Positions 47,481 through 59,858 are shown, counted from the stretch's first letter. The stretch is DNA of 64,000 nucleotides from Gnetum montanum (GCA_015680685.1 MNCI01004619.1:49461-113460), one strand, 5' to 3'. The notes: generated from the sequence alone by a model not told the origin. Program-made: numbers and translations.

Positions 47481-47760
47481 ATGAAATGGAAAACGAACGC
47501 CCATGCAAGTTAATGAAATGGAAAATGGAGAAAATGTCCTTTCTGCCACTCTACAATTAAGACAAATTTATATTATCTCAATTCGAGCCATGAAATAAAA
47601 GAGGATGTGAACTAAAATGGAAAGAATGGCCATTATCCTACATCGAAATGGGGAAAAACCAAATTTTCTTATTTCATCAAGTGGTAAAGAAATGACCACA
47701 TGGTGAAGATCCATTAATATTTTAAAATAAAATGGCTCACGATTGAGAAAATTGGGGCTC
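47481..47760. repeat. Degenerate host repeat, right flank of viral insertion
   Basis: Contains ATGAAATGGAAAA at 47481 and again at 47513, followed by units like those at 41650 and 40917 (AAAATGGAAAGAATGGCCATT; AAATGGGGAAAAACC). The first 17 bases after the viral end are the reverse complement of 41694-41710 on the left flank. Confidence 0.55.
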
Positions 47761-47989
47761 ATACTATGTTGACGAAGGAGTTTAGTGACTAAATCTAGGT
47801 CATTCGAAGGAGATTGAATTTTAAATCCTTCTTAAATGTATGTGAGTTCTTACATAAAATACCATTGTGAATACTACTACAAAGGAATTTTCACAAATTT
47901 AACAGAGATAATTTAGAGGTATTTGAAAGCAAGGAGTTACCTAGAATCCCTTAAGGTAATCCATACGGTCGATAGGCCAAACTCTCATA

Positions 47990-50340
47990 ATGCCAAAGAA
48001 ATACATTAGAACCAAAGAAGAAACCAATTTGTTGTTCCAAGATGTACTGGGTCAAGCTCTTATAGAATATTAATGGAAACTATTTGAAATTTAAGCAAAG
48101 GCTAGAACAAATAATAGATATCAATCCTAGACAAAGCTATGAATTATACAACATTTCTATACCTAGTTATTCTAAACAAGATACTCAAAATGAGAATATT
48201 GTAACAATTGTAGGGAATATTATATTGGAAAATGGGCAAGAGTTGCATATGGTAGGATCAAACATTTCCACCTTTTTTGGATACAAGAAGAATTTTTCCA
48301 ACTTCAATGAACTTAGGTTTCATCATTGCATTTTTATTGCTACTTTGAAAATTTGTTTAGGTTCTAATGTTACCTCTATTTCAGCCCAATATTTAAAAGT
48401 TTTAGCTATTGTTGAAAACAACAAGCCCTTCCACCCAATTTATTTCATGAACATTCAATTACATACTAGTATAGCAAATACCATGGTCAATAATACTTAG
48501 TTTAATATGAGTTTCTTTTGAGTAGACCATGTATTGGCCATAATTCCAAGCTCTAAAATGTTTTCACCTATTTTTTCTGAATACACTATAGAGATACAAA
48601 TAAATAAAAGATGGTTCTATTATGACTTTTACCTTATTATATACCATAAAGATTTTTTTGATGCTCAAATGCTTGAGTTCCTCATGAATGTTGTTTATTC
48701 GTTCTTGTATCAATTTCTAACAAACATAGCCCACTACACAAAAATTGTTATAGGAAGATTTGAAATAAGGCCAAGGATATTACCACAATTTGTGGCTCCC
48801 TATTTAGTAGCTCTTGAAGTGAGAACATAACTACAAAATAGCCCATTATGGCATGCCTACATGGCACATCAATCTTTTCTACTGCTAATTGGCTTTTGGT
48901 ATTTTAAGAATGCTCCTCACATAATGAACATAGGAGTCAAATTTAAAAGAGAAATACTTTCAAAAGCAAGGCATAGGTTCTATGATCCTAATAAGCATTT
49001 TAGAAAGGCCCATAACCACAAAGAAAATTATGTTATCCATTTCTTGATAAATGATGAATTGTGAATATGACCAAACAACAAGCAAAGGATGAACTTAAAA
49101 GAACTCTTTGCCAAAAGAGCTATGCACAAGAGAAGAATTACTGGTTAGTAGATGGTTTGATGATGTTGATTAGATTTTTTCCAAAAGGTTCAATTAAGGG
49201 CAATTGGATAAAATGAAAGAAAATTTTTTCTCATGGAAAATTAATAAGCCCAATGAAGCCTTTAATGAAGAACCCTTTACTTGGTATACAGAGGTCAAGG
49301 AACAAAGGATAAGCCAACTAGAATCTCTTTCTAGAAAGAAAACACTATAGTTTGAAAAAGACCAGCCATCATCAAACATAATAACCATAGAATTAGAACT
49401 TTGACATCATAGAAGATGCTACCTCTATTTTATTTTCCTTCAAGATATATCATTAAGGGAGGACTAAAGTCTATGAAAGTAAAGACTAATAAAGGAAGGT
49501 TGATTTTTGAGCAACAACATCTAGAGAGGCCAAGAGTCAAAGAATCAGCTACTTTTTAGGTTAAAAATATAGATCAAGAAATACAAAAAACCAAAATGGC
49601 CATGACACACCATAAATTAGTATAAAATTTATCCGCTGATATTGCAGATTGTTCAAAAACTACTAATGAAATAATCAAAGATCAACAACATGAAATTGAT
49701 AAATTAAAAAGAAAGTATCATTTAATGTAGTCAAAATTTAAAATTCTTAGAAAAAAATATGAAGATCAAATAAATATTTCTCAAGTCAAGAAAGATACTA
49801 TTTGAAGATGAAGAATATTGAATTACAACAATAATTGGCTAAAAAGGATAACATACTTTTAGCTGATAATTTGAAATAAGAGGCTAGCTTTAAATTTGTC
49901 ATGGATGAATTAATGACCATGAAGAAATAAGCAAAAGTAGTATTGGTTGACATTAATGCACTTAAAGATAAGAAGAAATATTTTGAACAAGTTGTTGCAA
50001 ATATCATTTAATTTGTAGATTGGGCCAATGCAAAAAGAGATCAATTATCTAAATACAAGGCTACATTTCTTAATGATGTCATGAATGGTGACATGTAGCA
50101 AGTTCAATGGATATGAAAAGTTGGGGTAGATCTTAAGGTAACATTGCAATTCATTCAAAAGTGTGAGAAGAATATAATTGACATCATTAACACCAAAAAG
50201 TTTAATGACATATAGAAGTATGAGAAGATGAACATGTTAAAGAGTTCTTGGCAAAAATTCCAATGGTATTGGAGATCTAGCAGCAATTAGCATACTTACA
50301 ATTTATTAAAGATGCTTTTGAGAAAATATTAACCAATGAT
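47990..50340 (+). pseudogene. Unknown long frame with N-terminal domain and coiled coil
   Basis: Plus-strand frame traceable with a few stops. 48084-48500 (138 residues) contains ELYNISIPSY, HMVGSNISTFFGYKKNF, and CLGSNVTSISAQYLKVLAI. 48534-48830 and 48861-49064 continue in the same sense. About 49640-50000 is rich in Lys/Glu/Gln/Leu with heptad-like QQHEIDKLKRKYH and KFKILRKKYEDQI. The N-domain plus coiled-coil layout resembles the extra 3' frame of the Tat-like Gypsy at 33110-35940, but I saw no direct match, so the element it belongs to is unknown. Not recognised as a host gene. Confidence 0.4.
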
Positions 50341-51299
50341 TCATCCCAATAACTATTTTTGTAACTTCTTTACAGTTATAACTGATTCATTTATGTCATG
50401 CTATATAAAGGTAGGATCTTTTTTGTAAAAGATGAAGGAGAAAAAAGATTGAACATTTTTTAGAACCAATATAATGACATTCTAAAGTTTCATTTCCATC
50501 CAATTTATTTTTGTCTTGTGAATTCTCTAAATCATTTCTATCTTTTGCAAGTTTCCTAGCTAAAAGTTTAAATTTGTTCAATGCCTATATTTTTCTTTCT
50601 AGATCTGTTCAGTTGCTTCTTATATTGAGAGTTGAATATCTCTTATTATTATAGAATGATATGAATAGATTTATTTCTTAAGTATTCACTCATTACTATG
50701 GTAACACATTTTTATGATTTAGGACTATGCAATTTGATATCCTCCATTGTTAAACTATCAAAGCTTGCTCTATTTTCTAATTTTCCTATACCCTCTCTCA
50801 GAAAAATTTAACCATAGATTTATTAAATTTCACTTTAGCATAAATATGAAGAATTAAATAATATGAATATGATTTAGCAATGATTTTTTAAACTAGTTAG
50901 TACTAAAAAACAGGCATCTATTTTTCTCATAGGATAAATGAAATAGGTTGGATCATCTAGTAGTCTTCTTTATTCTACACATAGCTATTTTGAAGTCACC
51001 AAGTTTTATTTGGAGGTATATGAGCCCTAGTGTTGTCAAATCTAGCAAGCACTAAAATTTGAATTTGAAAGAACCCCTATCTAAGTAATTTTGGTTATTA
51101 AGATAGGAACCAATAACGTTGATGATAGGAATGATGTATAAAGTATTTTCCAACACCCACCATGCTTCCTTCATCTCAGCGTCACCTTGGAATGCTTCCA
51201 TTGCATTCCCATAATGACTCAAACCTACACAAAAATGAAACAAAAATCTAGAAAGATAATTGTTAGCATAAATTCATGGAGTAGACCTGCTTTTCCTAT
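50341..51299. other. No gene seen
   Basis: AT-rich sequence without recognisable domain. Probably lies between the unknown frame and the decayed pol of the minus-strand Gypsy. Confidence 0.35.
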
Positions 51300-51599
51300 G
51301 CCAAAATAGTAATGGAATTTATCCACTTGCTTCCAACTGATCTTCCTTATTCTTCCAACATCCCTTGGCTAATACAAACAAAACCAAGCACTTATATAAG
51401 TGCTCATAAGGATCAACCAACACATTACGATCATCAACATATAAGCAAAATCAACCTTCTTCTCATTCCTATGAGACTCCACATTCTTAATAATAGCATC
51501 TATATCAAATGTATTTTCTTTAGCATCAAAGAAAATTTCATCATCACAAATAACATTCGCCCATATGATATCCTTACAACTAGGAAGCATGAATGAAGA

Positions 51600-52050
51600 A
51601 TTCCAATTACCAACCACATTGTCAATAATAGTGGAAAACAACCTAAACTTATGATTGTCTTGTCATATAATCCAACTATTAGTTTCACCATCAAAGATAA
51701 TCTTATTATCACAATTTCAAGGTCTACCAAATATGAAATCTAAAAAATCAATAAGTAATACATCACAAAGAATTTGAACATGAAAACCTCCAATGGAATA
51801 ATCAATAAGGCATTGTTCTTTGACTTACTTATAATGATTTTTCATTAACAAATGCACTTTGTATGGATTAGGCTGAGGAATTATAGCTAACCATAATGAC
51901 TTTAACACCTTGGCAGAAATCACATTTTCTTATGCTACACCATCAATGACCACACTCAACAAATGATAGGTAACATCACAATGAGTTCTAAATAAACTCT
52001 TCCTTATAACATCTTCATTAACACTAACATGTCTAGAAAAAGCACAACGA
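51600..52050 (-). pseudogene. Chromovirus-like Gypsy protease domain
   Basis: Minus-strand frame reads THCDVTYHLLSVVIDG, matching the start of Gypsy protease, where family members continue as a SxTNVxS segment. It goes on to PYKVHLL, then LCDVLLIDFLDFIFGRPW, the typical end, and FDGETNSW. The catalytic Asp-Gly is kept at VIDG, but stops follow. The RT expected downstream is missing: the sequence passes into the unknown frame region. Confidence 0.7.
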
Positions 52051-52173
52051 TTCAATTTGCTTTGGTCAATAATGTGCAAAAGCTCATTTTCACATACCTT
52101 CTTTGAAGATTTAGTTGCTTCCTCTTACATAGTTTGAATTTTCTTACCCTTAAAGACATTCTTCTTTGGCTTT

Positions 52174-52216
52174 GTGCATTCCCATTATTTATGACCTGAT
52201 TCACTGCAATTATAAC
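52174..52216 (-). pseudogene. Gypsy gag zinc knuckle
   Basis: Minus-strand CYNCSESGHK, a stop, then WEC: a CCHC knuckle (C-x2-C-x4-H-x4-C counting the stop as a residue) between gag and protease. Confidence 0.65.
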
Positions 52217-52250
52217 ATATATATTTCCCATGAGCTTTACCTCTTAGAGA

Positions 52251-53280
52251 TCATTCCCTTCTTCTACCCCTCCTAAGAGAAGTAAATTCTCTTTCCTTCT
52301 TCCTTAACTCATCATCCTTCTTGGATGATTTTCTTGACTTTTGAGTTGTGTCTTTCTCATCTTTTTTCTTGTGAACTTTATCCTTCTTTAGGCTAAATTT
52401 TGTGATTTTCATTTTAGCCTTGAGAGAAAGATCATAGGCTTCAACAAGAGTATCAAACTCATAGAATGCTAATTCTTGATGATATTTCATTGTTAATCCA
52501 CTAATGAAGTTAGAATCTTGCTCATACTTAGTCCAATGAACATTAGTCATTTCCAAGACTTTACAAAATTCAGCATAAAAATCCTTTACCTATTGATCTC
52601 CTTATCTAAGGAATTACAACTTCTTGAGGGATTTATTATGGAAGGATGTCTTCACAAAAATTTGCTTCAACATGAATTCCATGAGTTACCAAATCTTAAT
52701 AGGTCTTCCATGTTCTTCAAGATATTTAAGACATTTGTTGTTCCACCATTTAGCTACCAATCCTTCAAGTTGGCTCTCAACAACATTAATCATTGTCTCA
52801 CTAGAAAGTTACTCAACAAGAAAATACTTATTCACAATTCTAATCCAAGAAAGAAAGAAATATATATCTTTAACATGTTTAAAGATGGAAATATGCACAT
52901 GAGAAACTCTTAAAGCACTTCTTAACATCTCTACAAATCTTTCATCATCATTTTTCTCATTATTAAAAAGAAACCTTGGCTCATACCTTTCATTTCTAGT
53001 TCCTTATCTTCTTGGAGTTATTTGATCATGTCTATCTCTTGATCCTTGCAATGGTGCAAAAGGATTTTCATCCTTAATATCTTCTTTATTTTTTTCTTGA
53101 AGTTTCCCTAAAATCTTGGTATTTGAAGGTCCTTACATTGGGAAGAACTTGTTGCATTCTAGCCACAAAAGCCTTAAAAGGATTATTTAAGCTCTTGAAT
53201 CTCTTGTTCAAGATCTTGATTAGTCTTCTTCTTAGGAGTCAACCTTTCTTCCAACCTCTTTAAGATATGTGGATTTCTCT
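52251..53280 (-). pseudogene. Chromovirus-like Gypsy gag
   Basis: The best part is the 101-residue frame 52251-52556: YHQELAFYEFDTLVEAYDLS followed by LKAKMKI matches the retrotransposon gag pattern (L-x-Y-x-x-L-x-E-A-Y-x-L-A-L-K-x-E), and a Lys-rich linker leads to the zinc knuckle. Upstream to 53280 the frame is degraded. Order on the minus strand (LTR 53306-54214, primer site, gag, knuckle, protease) is canonical. Confidence 0.65.
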
Positions 53281-53282
53281 AA

Positions 53283-53300
53283 ACCTTCACTCTAACACCA
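53283..53300 (-). other. Primer-binding site of minus-strand Gypsy (decayed tRNA-Met type)
   Basis: Minus-strand TTGGTGTTAGAGTGAAGG, five bases after the LTR end; an initiator tRNA-Met site with transition-type changes. Confidence 0.6.
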
Positions 53301-53305
53301 ATGTG

Positions 53306-54214
53306 GTGTAGGATTTGCACCTCAATAGATCCCAATAGGACACAATCCATAACTTCCAAGTAGATATAGCTTAGAAAACAAAAAATAAACACAACGAAAT
53401 AGATAAAAATTCTCTTTTATTAAGAAAAATTTCATAATATAGAAAAAATACATCAATTATGAGGATCCAATCTCAACTCACAACTCTCCCAAGAATCTTA
53501 GAGCTCACATTTATCTTCTCTCAATCCTCAATTACTCACAATAGAGCTTAAGCTCAAGACAAGACACTTATAAGGGATTCTCCTAACCTCTCTCAAGTGT
53601 TGTTCGTTGCCTCTCACTCAATTTCCTTGCATAAGCTCTCTTTTTATGTAAGCTCTTCTCACTCAAGAGCTCTCTCTATTTTGCTCTTGGTCAAGGTTAG
53701 GCACTAACAATCCTAAATTACATCAATATTTATAAGAAATTAGAAGATAATAAATCTAGAAACCTTTCCTTAACACAACTTAAGGTTTGATAGATATTTT
53801 CCAAGGCTTCTTACCTTCTCTCCAACTATTTCCATCATGATTTTATTATTCCTAAATTGGGATAGTTATTTTCAAAAGTTTCATCAACTGTACAAATTGT
53901 CTCTAATCTTGCCAAGTTGTCTCCTATGAAAACCTAGCTCTTGGCCAAGACATCCACTATTTTTCCAAGATGTCTATCTCGAAAGCCAATCATTCACGTG
54001 TAAGACATCTTGCCTAAGATTTCCCATGCATAGTTGAGAAGTCTTATTTGAGATGTCTCAAGTTCTGGTGAGACATCTCATCCAAGACATTAGTTTGAAT
54101 AGAAAGACGTCTCAATCACTTCCAGGCTTGGCCAAGATGTCTTTTGAACTTCCAAAAGCCTACAAAAATACACATGTAGGATAGAGTAAGGGGATCAAAA
54201 GAGGTGTTTCTACA
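53306..54214 (-). repeat. LTR E, right copy (5' LTR of minus-strand Gypsy)
   Basis: 909 bp with TGTAGG...CTACA ends, aligned with 38968-39831. It precedes a primer-binding site and gag on the minus strand. The second half carries AGATGTCT / AGACATC short repeats like the left copy. Confidence 0.7.
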
Positions 54215-56775
54215 TGATCACACCATGATTCAAATGATAAATCCCTTGGTCAAAAGCTAGTGGGACCTCTATCATTGGTATCGTTACTAAGAAAGATGTT
54301 GGTGAATTTCCTAAAAATACTTATACAATTTTGATTTTAATATTTTTTCAACTTTAGTGTATTTCTCTTAGCATTATGTGTGTAGGTTTTAAATACAAGA
54401 AAGATGGCAAATGATGTTAGGAATCTACTAAGAACCTCAAACGGAACATGAAAATGACAAAAGGCTTCTATTATATTTGAGCATGGAAATGACTTGACCT
54501 TGCCATTAATTGTTTTAACTTATCATAAGAATAAGTAGAGGAGATGGCATGATGTTCATGGAAATTTTGTGAAGGAACCAACCATAGCTATAATAGTAGA
54601 TTTTAAAGAAGCCCTAATTAATCTTGGTCTATAGGAATTTCAAGCATTCTACATGGCTTCAAAAATTAACTCTAGTGATTATACGCCTCATTGAAAGTAA
54701 GAGCTTTAAGATTAGATAATGTAAGAGGATAAAGTTCATCATAGCTTTTCATTTGATTACTCATATGAGGAGAAAGGTTAGAAAGAAGATATAAAGGTAA
54801 GAGACCACTCCATCATGAAGGTATATAGTTGTGGGTTGTCAATCCTAATGTAGCTTAAACCTATTTGGATGATTTCTCACCAAGGTGCAACATATCCACC
54901 TGTCAAGCCCATTTGGTGATGTTAATTTCTTCTTTTTTGACTGGGATTATTATCATGAGATCAATGAACTTGTTTGTATTCGAAGGATCACATTCATGAT
55001 AGCAAGATTAAACATATCAACATGACTAATATCCCATTATACAAAGAGTATACCAATGATGATCCCCAACTTCATGTGTATGCATTTGATAATGCTTGTT
55101 ATTTACAATGGATCATTAGTGATTGATAGAAGTTGAGGTTATTCCTATGTACCTTCATCAAATAGGCTGAAACTTGGCACAAATCCTTACCACTTGTGTC
55201 AATTTAGGCTTGGGAAGATATCATTAAAATTTTCTACTCCAAGTTCTAAATATTTTTCTACATTTTCAAAATCTAGAAGGAGATGATCAAATGGAGGTAA
55301 GGAGCCCATGAATCACTATACATTGCCATGGAGATATATCTTCATACTGCTCATATTTTCCAAACCATGGCTTTAGCCAAAGAGAGTAGCTTATGATACA
55401 GAGGAAGGCCTAAGGTAGGGAACAAGAAAGTGAGTGGATATGTATGAAATGGGATAGGTATACAAATAGTTCATGGCCTAAATCAAAGTTCTTCTCAATA
55501 CTATTGCTAGTGTGGAGGGTGAACGCAGAAAATGACAATATTTTGAGGAGTATAGTCACAATCCCATGTGTAAGAAGGAGGTCAAAATTATTAAAGGTAT
55601 AGTCAAATCTTCTTCTACTATTGAAAACCTAGCACATGATTAAGTTTAAACTCATAAAGCCTTGGTAGACTTGGCCCATATGGTGGATCAATTTTGGGAT
55701 GCAATGAATGAGAAAATGACCACTACCCTCAAGGATCTTGAATGTAGAGCAGTTGAGGCAACAAAATTCATTATACCACCTACCCACAAAAAGAAGTATA
55801 ACAGAAAAGATAGAAAGAAGCTCTCTTCCTCTAAGGATCTAATAGAATATTCAGATGAGGCTTCCTTATCCTCTAGTGATGAGGATTCCTATGAGTATTG
55901 CATAGATCCTCATGGCTCACAATGCTCCCTAGTTGTGATCCACATAATTAGTAAAATGGAACAAGATGGAATGCCTTCGAATTCCAATTTTGTTAAGAAG
56001 AAGATAAGAACTTCCTTCTATGGTCCATCATACTATCCCTGAGGTATGTACTCCCAAGACATGTAGTAATACCAATAGTGCCTAACTCAAAATCCTTGGG
56101 GTGTAGTTCCATAGAATACTCCAATGTAAGACTTGATGTCATTTCCTCCAAACCCCTATTCCAATAACCCTACCTTATAAGCTCCTCACCATCCATAGTA
56201 GCTTCTATTACTTAATCCCATGCAAGGTGGGATTCCTAATTAACCACAAGCAAGGCAAACTAAAGATGTTACCTACTATGTTGATCCTACTTTCACATAT
56301 GCTACGGGGAAATATTACCAAGCTCCTATTAACTTGGTTGTGAAAGGAAATTTGAGATTCCATGGTAAAATATTTTTTCACAAACATAGACATGAATGCC
56401 ATGGGGTTAGCTCCATGATATTCTCTTACTCATGTGAAGAGGATAATCCTTTAAGCAAAATAGAACTCAAAATCTAAGAGGTCCTAATGCCATTCCCTAA
56501 GTGATATCAAAGTTATCCATCCACTTTAGGGAAGGGTTCTTCCAATGTATCTAGCTATTTAAATGTGATGGTAACCTTATAGTAATGGCATTTTAAGAAT
56601 AAAAATGTTAAAGGTAGCTACTTAGGTAGTAAAAGAATGTCATCTACCTAAGAAGAAGATTAATCTTGGTAGTTCGATGGTGGAAATTCTAATTGATGAG
56701 AAAATCACTACCTAGCTCTACATGATTCTAGTTTCAAAGTTAATATTATTTCATTACAATAGTACTTTGATTAGA
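54215..56775 (+). pseudogene. Gypsy gag remnant (plus strand), 5' LTR cut away
   Basis: A decayed tRNA-Asp-like primer site (TGGTATCGTTACTAAG, 54276-54291) follows a short LTR end. Gag frame with IPLYKEYTNDDPQLHVYAFD, then AETWHKSLPLVSIQAWEDI-like sequence with one stop, then FYSKF is the gag capsid pattern (about 55040-55260). The 126-residue frame 55662-56042 is a Ser/Lys/Glu-rich linker. The LTR upstream was lost where LTR E now stands. Confidence 0.6.
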
Positions 56776-56852
56776 GACTTTCCTCTCTCAAAAGTACTAA
56801 CATTAAGTTGGAGCTAGTAGACTTTCCTCTCTCAAAAGTACTAACATTAAGT
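56776..56852. repeat. Recent 44-bp tandem duplication
   Basis: A 33-base stretch at 56776-56808 recurs exactly at 56820-56852, spacing 44. It lies right at the boundary with LTR F copy 2. Perfect identity in a decayed setting indicates a late replication slip or repair event. Confidence 0.8.
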
Positions 56853-58385
56853 AATTTTTGATGGAAATATTGAGTCAAATGGATAGTCTAGAAGGTATAA
56901 AGATTGTCCAAAGGATTCTTAATCATAAGTGATTCTTAGAATGTAAGGATATATACTCAAAAGTGTGTAACAAAAGGAATTTAGGCAAAGTAGGTTGATT
57001 AAGTCTATAGGAGATGGTTGGTGAAATTTGTTAAATGTATGATCAAAGATGAATGTATAGAAAATTAACAATAATTAAGTGTTTTGGATGCATAAGATAT
57101 TATGGGATTGGTTGTCAGGTATGAAGCACAAGAGTTATACAAGTGGGTCCTCCCCAATGTAGGCTTCAATCTTTAGTACCCTTATATAACCACACCTATA
57201 AGTGTCCACAGGCAACAAGTTGAATGTAAAATATACCTATCTTCCAAAAACACACATGTTCATTTGACTAAATGAGAAAATAATACTATATTATACAAAA
57301 CCATTAAATTATGATTTTCTATAATAATAAGGTGAAATGGAAGTAGCCGAGATTGCAAAAAATGGGACGTGAGGTGTCTTATATAGGCATAATGAATTCT
57401 ATTTGTGATGTATGGTTAAGGTAATCATCAACCCTTTCTCCCAAGATCCAAACAAAGTCCATATGACTTACCAATGATATCACATTATATCATCCCAAAA
57501 CTAACAACCACAAGACTACAAAAACTGTAAGGAGCATTAACACTAGGCAATGAAGTTTAAGGAAGTAGTTTATTAATAGCATAATTTTTTTTAAAGGAGA
57601 CTTGCCACTTGGACAAAGAAGTATCTTCAAGCATGGGTAACATGTATTTTTAGCCCCATAATCAATGTGAGTCCCAGAAAACTTCAAATTTCTAAGAATT
57701 TACCTACCTTTAGGCATGGGTAACATGTCTTTCCACTAGAACACCCAGAAATTTTTATTTTGTGCATTTATTAGGTTATTAATGTATCAACCTTACCATA
57801 GGACTACAAGTAGCACTTATTTTAGATATAGCACCATTTCTCATAGGAACTTAAGTGAATAATACACCTTAATAGTAGGATAAGACTCATAATAGCAGCT
57901 TTAGAGAATCCACAAGTACCCTTGATGCCATACCCTTTTTATTCCCACTTGGTTCTTCCTGTTTCTATCTAGGCATAATGATCACAATTTTATTTTAGTT
58001 TTATTGTAAAAAAAATGTCACTATGTCCATGCTAAGAACCTCTTATTGTTAAAAATGAGTAGAGGAATTATGAGGTCTCGCTGCCTATATAATTAGTCCT
58101 TTAATAATTTGATAGCATAGGGTGAATTTCTCATTGTTTTGACTACATCTTGTTTTATTCCTTTACAGTTTATTGGAGAATTCAACAAAAATATATATAT
58201 GAAGTATAGTGAAGATTATAGAAAAACAATAGGAATAGAAAAATGTATAATGAATTTGAAAGGTATTAAAGAATGAAAATTGGTTAGGAAATGAAAAAGA
58301 TGTAAAATAATGGAAAAAATATTAAAGAATATGAAAATTTGGTAAGTAGAAAAACATAACAAGAATCAAAAATAAGAATTAATGC
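56853..58385 (-). repeat. Gypsy LTR family F, copy 2
   Basis: Aligned with 6460-8090. It follows (minus-strand sense) an integrase C terminus at 58400-58990, which marks it as the 3' LTR of a minus-strand element that is otherwise missing. Confidence 0.6.
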
Positions 58386-58399
58386 CTAAGCGTCCAACT

Positions 58400-58990
58400 T
58401 GGCACTATCATTAAGAGTAAAAATTTTGAAGATTGAACACGTAGTAAATGGTTTTGTGGTCATAGTAGAGTCCTTGAAAGAGTAAGAAAAGTCATGGAAT
58501 GGTTTTACTTGTTGAATATTAAGGAGAATAAGCTTTTGTGAGTTTTTTAGGTGGTAAATTTACATGGCACCAAATTGATATGTAGCATGGACATTATAAG
58601 GTCCCTCCCATAAGTTTGGAACTTAGTCTTTTGTGGAACATGATTGGAATTATAATAAAGGACTTTATCGTCAACCTTGATAAATACTTATCTTATTTTA
58701 GTATCATGTCTACATTTGAAGTACTTTCTATGAACTTCATTATTAATTTGAGCTACTACTCAGTTTTCATCTAAGATATTTAGATTCATTAGACATTCTT
58801 TTTGAACTAAGCTTAGATCTAGGTCAAGAGTACTAGCAATTGCAAGGGTACATAATTCTGCTTGGACTAGTAAGGTAGGTAGTTTGCTATAAACTAATTC
58901 ATATGATTAATACTCTACAAGAATTTTCCATGTTGACCTATATGCCCATAAAGCATCATTGAGTTTAGTTCTCTAGTCCTTCCTATACTA
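58400..58990 (-). pseudogene. Gypsy integrase C terminus
   Basis: Minus-strand sequence reads LNDALWAYRSTWK, then YELVYSKLPTLLVQAELCTL and LDLDLSLVQKE. It matches the plus-strand integrase of copy A (IWAYQSTWK, YELVYKK, LDLDLSLAQRE at 25300-25460). The part upstream is cut off by the LTR starting at about 59005. Confidence 0.7.
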
Positions 58991-59004
58991 ACAAATAGTT
59001 TGAA

Positions 59005-59858
59005 GAGTCGCATCAAGGGTTACATCGATGAGGCCTTGTCAATGAAGCCTCATCGACGTGACCCCATTGATGTAGTGTCTATTTTCATCTATAAATACAT
59101 GCTCATCAGCTACATTTATAGTAAAAAGTCTCATAGTTATAGCGAAGCTCTAGCAGTTTTTCTGTTTGAAAGTTAGACTATTTTCTAAGTGCCCACAATA
59201 GAAGTCAAAGAGTCTACAGATCTTTATTTGAACATTGTTGTACTTGAGCATGATAATGTGTGCAATAATAAAGATAAGCTTTTTGATAAACCTTGTAGCA
59301 CTTAGAAATAGATTAATTTTTTCCTCTATGCAATTAATATTTTAAGTAATTTCCTTTAATGTTTTAAGTAATTAAGTAATTAATTAAGCTATACTAAGCT
59401 AAATTAAATAGTAATTAATTAAGCACAAAAGTACGACCACTTCTAGCATATGCTTGACACTTGGTAATTCCAATAATGCTTAATGTTTGGTAACTTAGTA
59501 GCATTAAATGTATTCATGATGCATATAGTAAGTGGGAATGGATGCTTATGATAGGATTAGTTAAATGTTAGCTAGTTAGATTAAACTAGTAATTAAATTA
59601 CTTTATTCATCATTCTTTATTTTTAGGCAACTTAAAACATGAAACATAAAAATGATAAAAATCATATGCCTTAGTTGTGCTTAACCATACCTTTGCATTT
59701 CACAAGTGTAATTGGGAAGACAATGATTGTAACAATTAGTTTCAGCTCCTAGAGACCAGTGTACTTAGAAGACTTTAAGTCCACAAAATTTAATTGGATC
59801 GCACATGAACACTTAGTGATTTTTATGGTTGAGTGTAGGGTCTACTCATCGCTCATCA
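59005..59858 (+). repeat. LTR of Tat/Athila-like Gypsy (copy C), U3 truncated
   Basis: Starts in the palindrome cluster (CATCGATGAGGCC and GAAGCCTCATCGACGTG) and ends GCTCATCA before a primer-binding site. TATA box TATAAATA at 59090-59097. It shares with LTR copy 1 the stretch from the cap region through AATAAAGA and GATAAACCTTGTAG. The upstream U3 present in copies 1 and B is absent. Confidence 0.7.
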
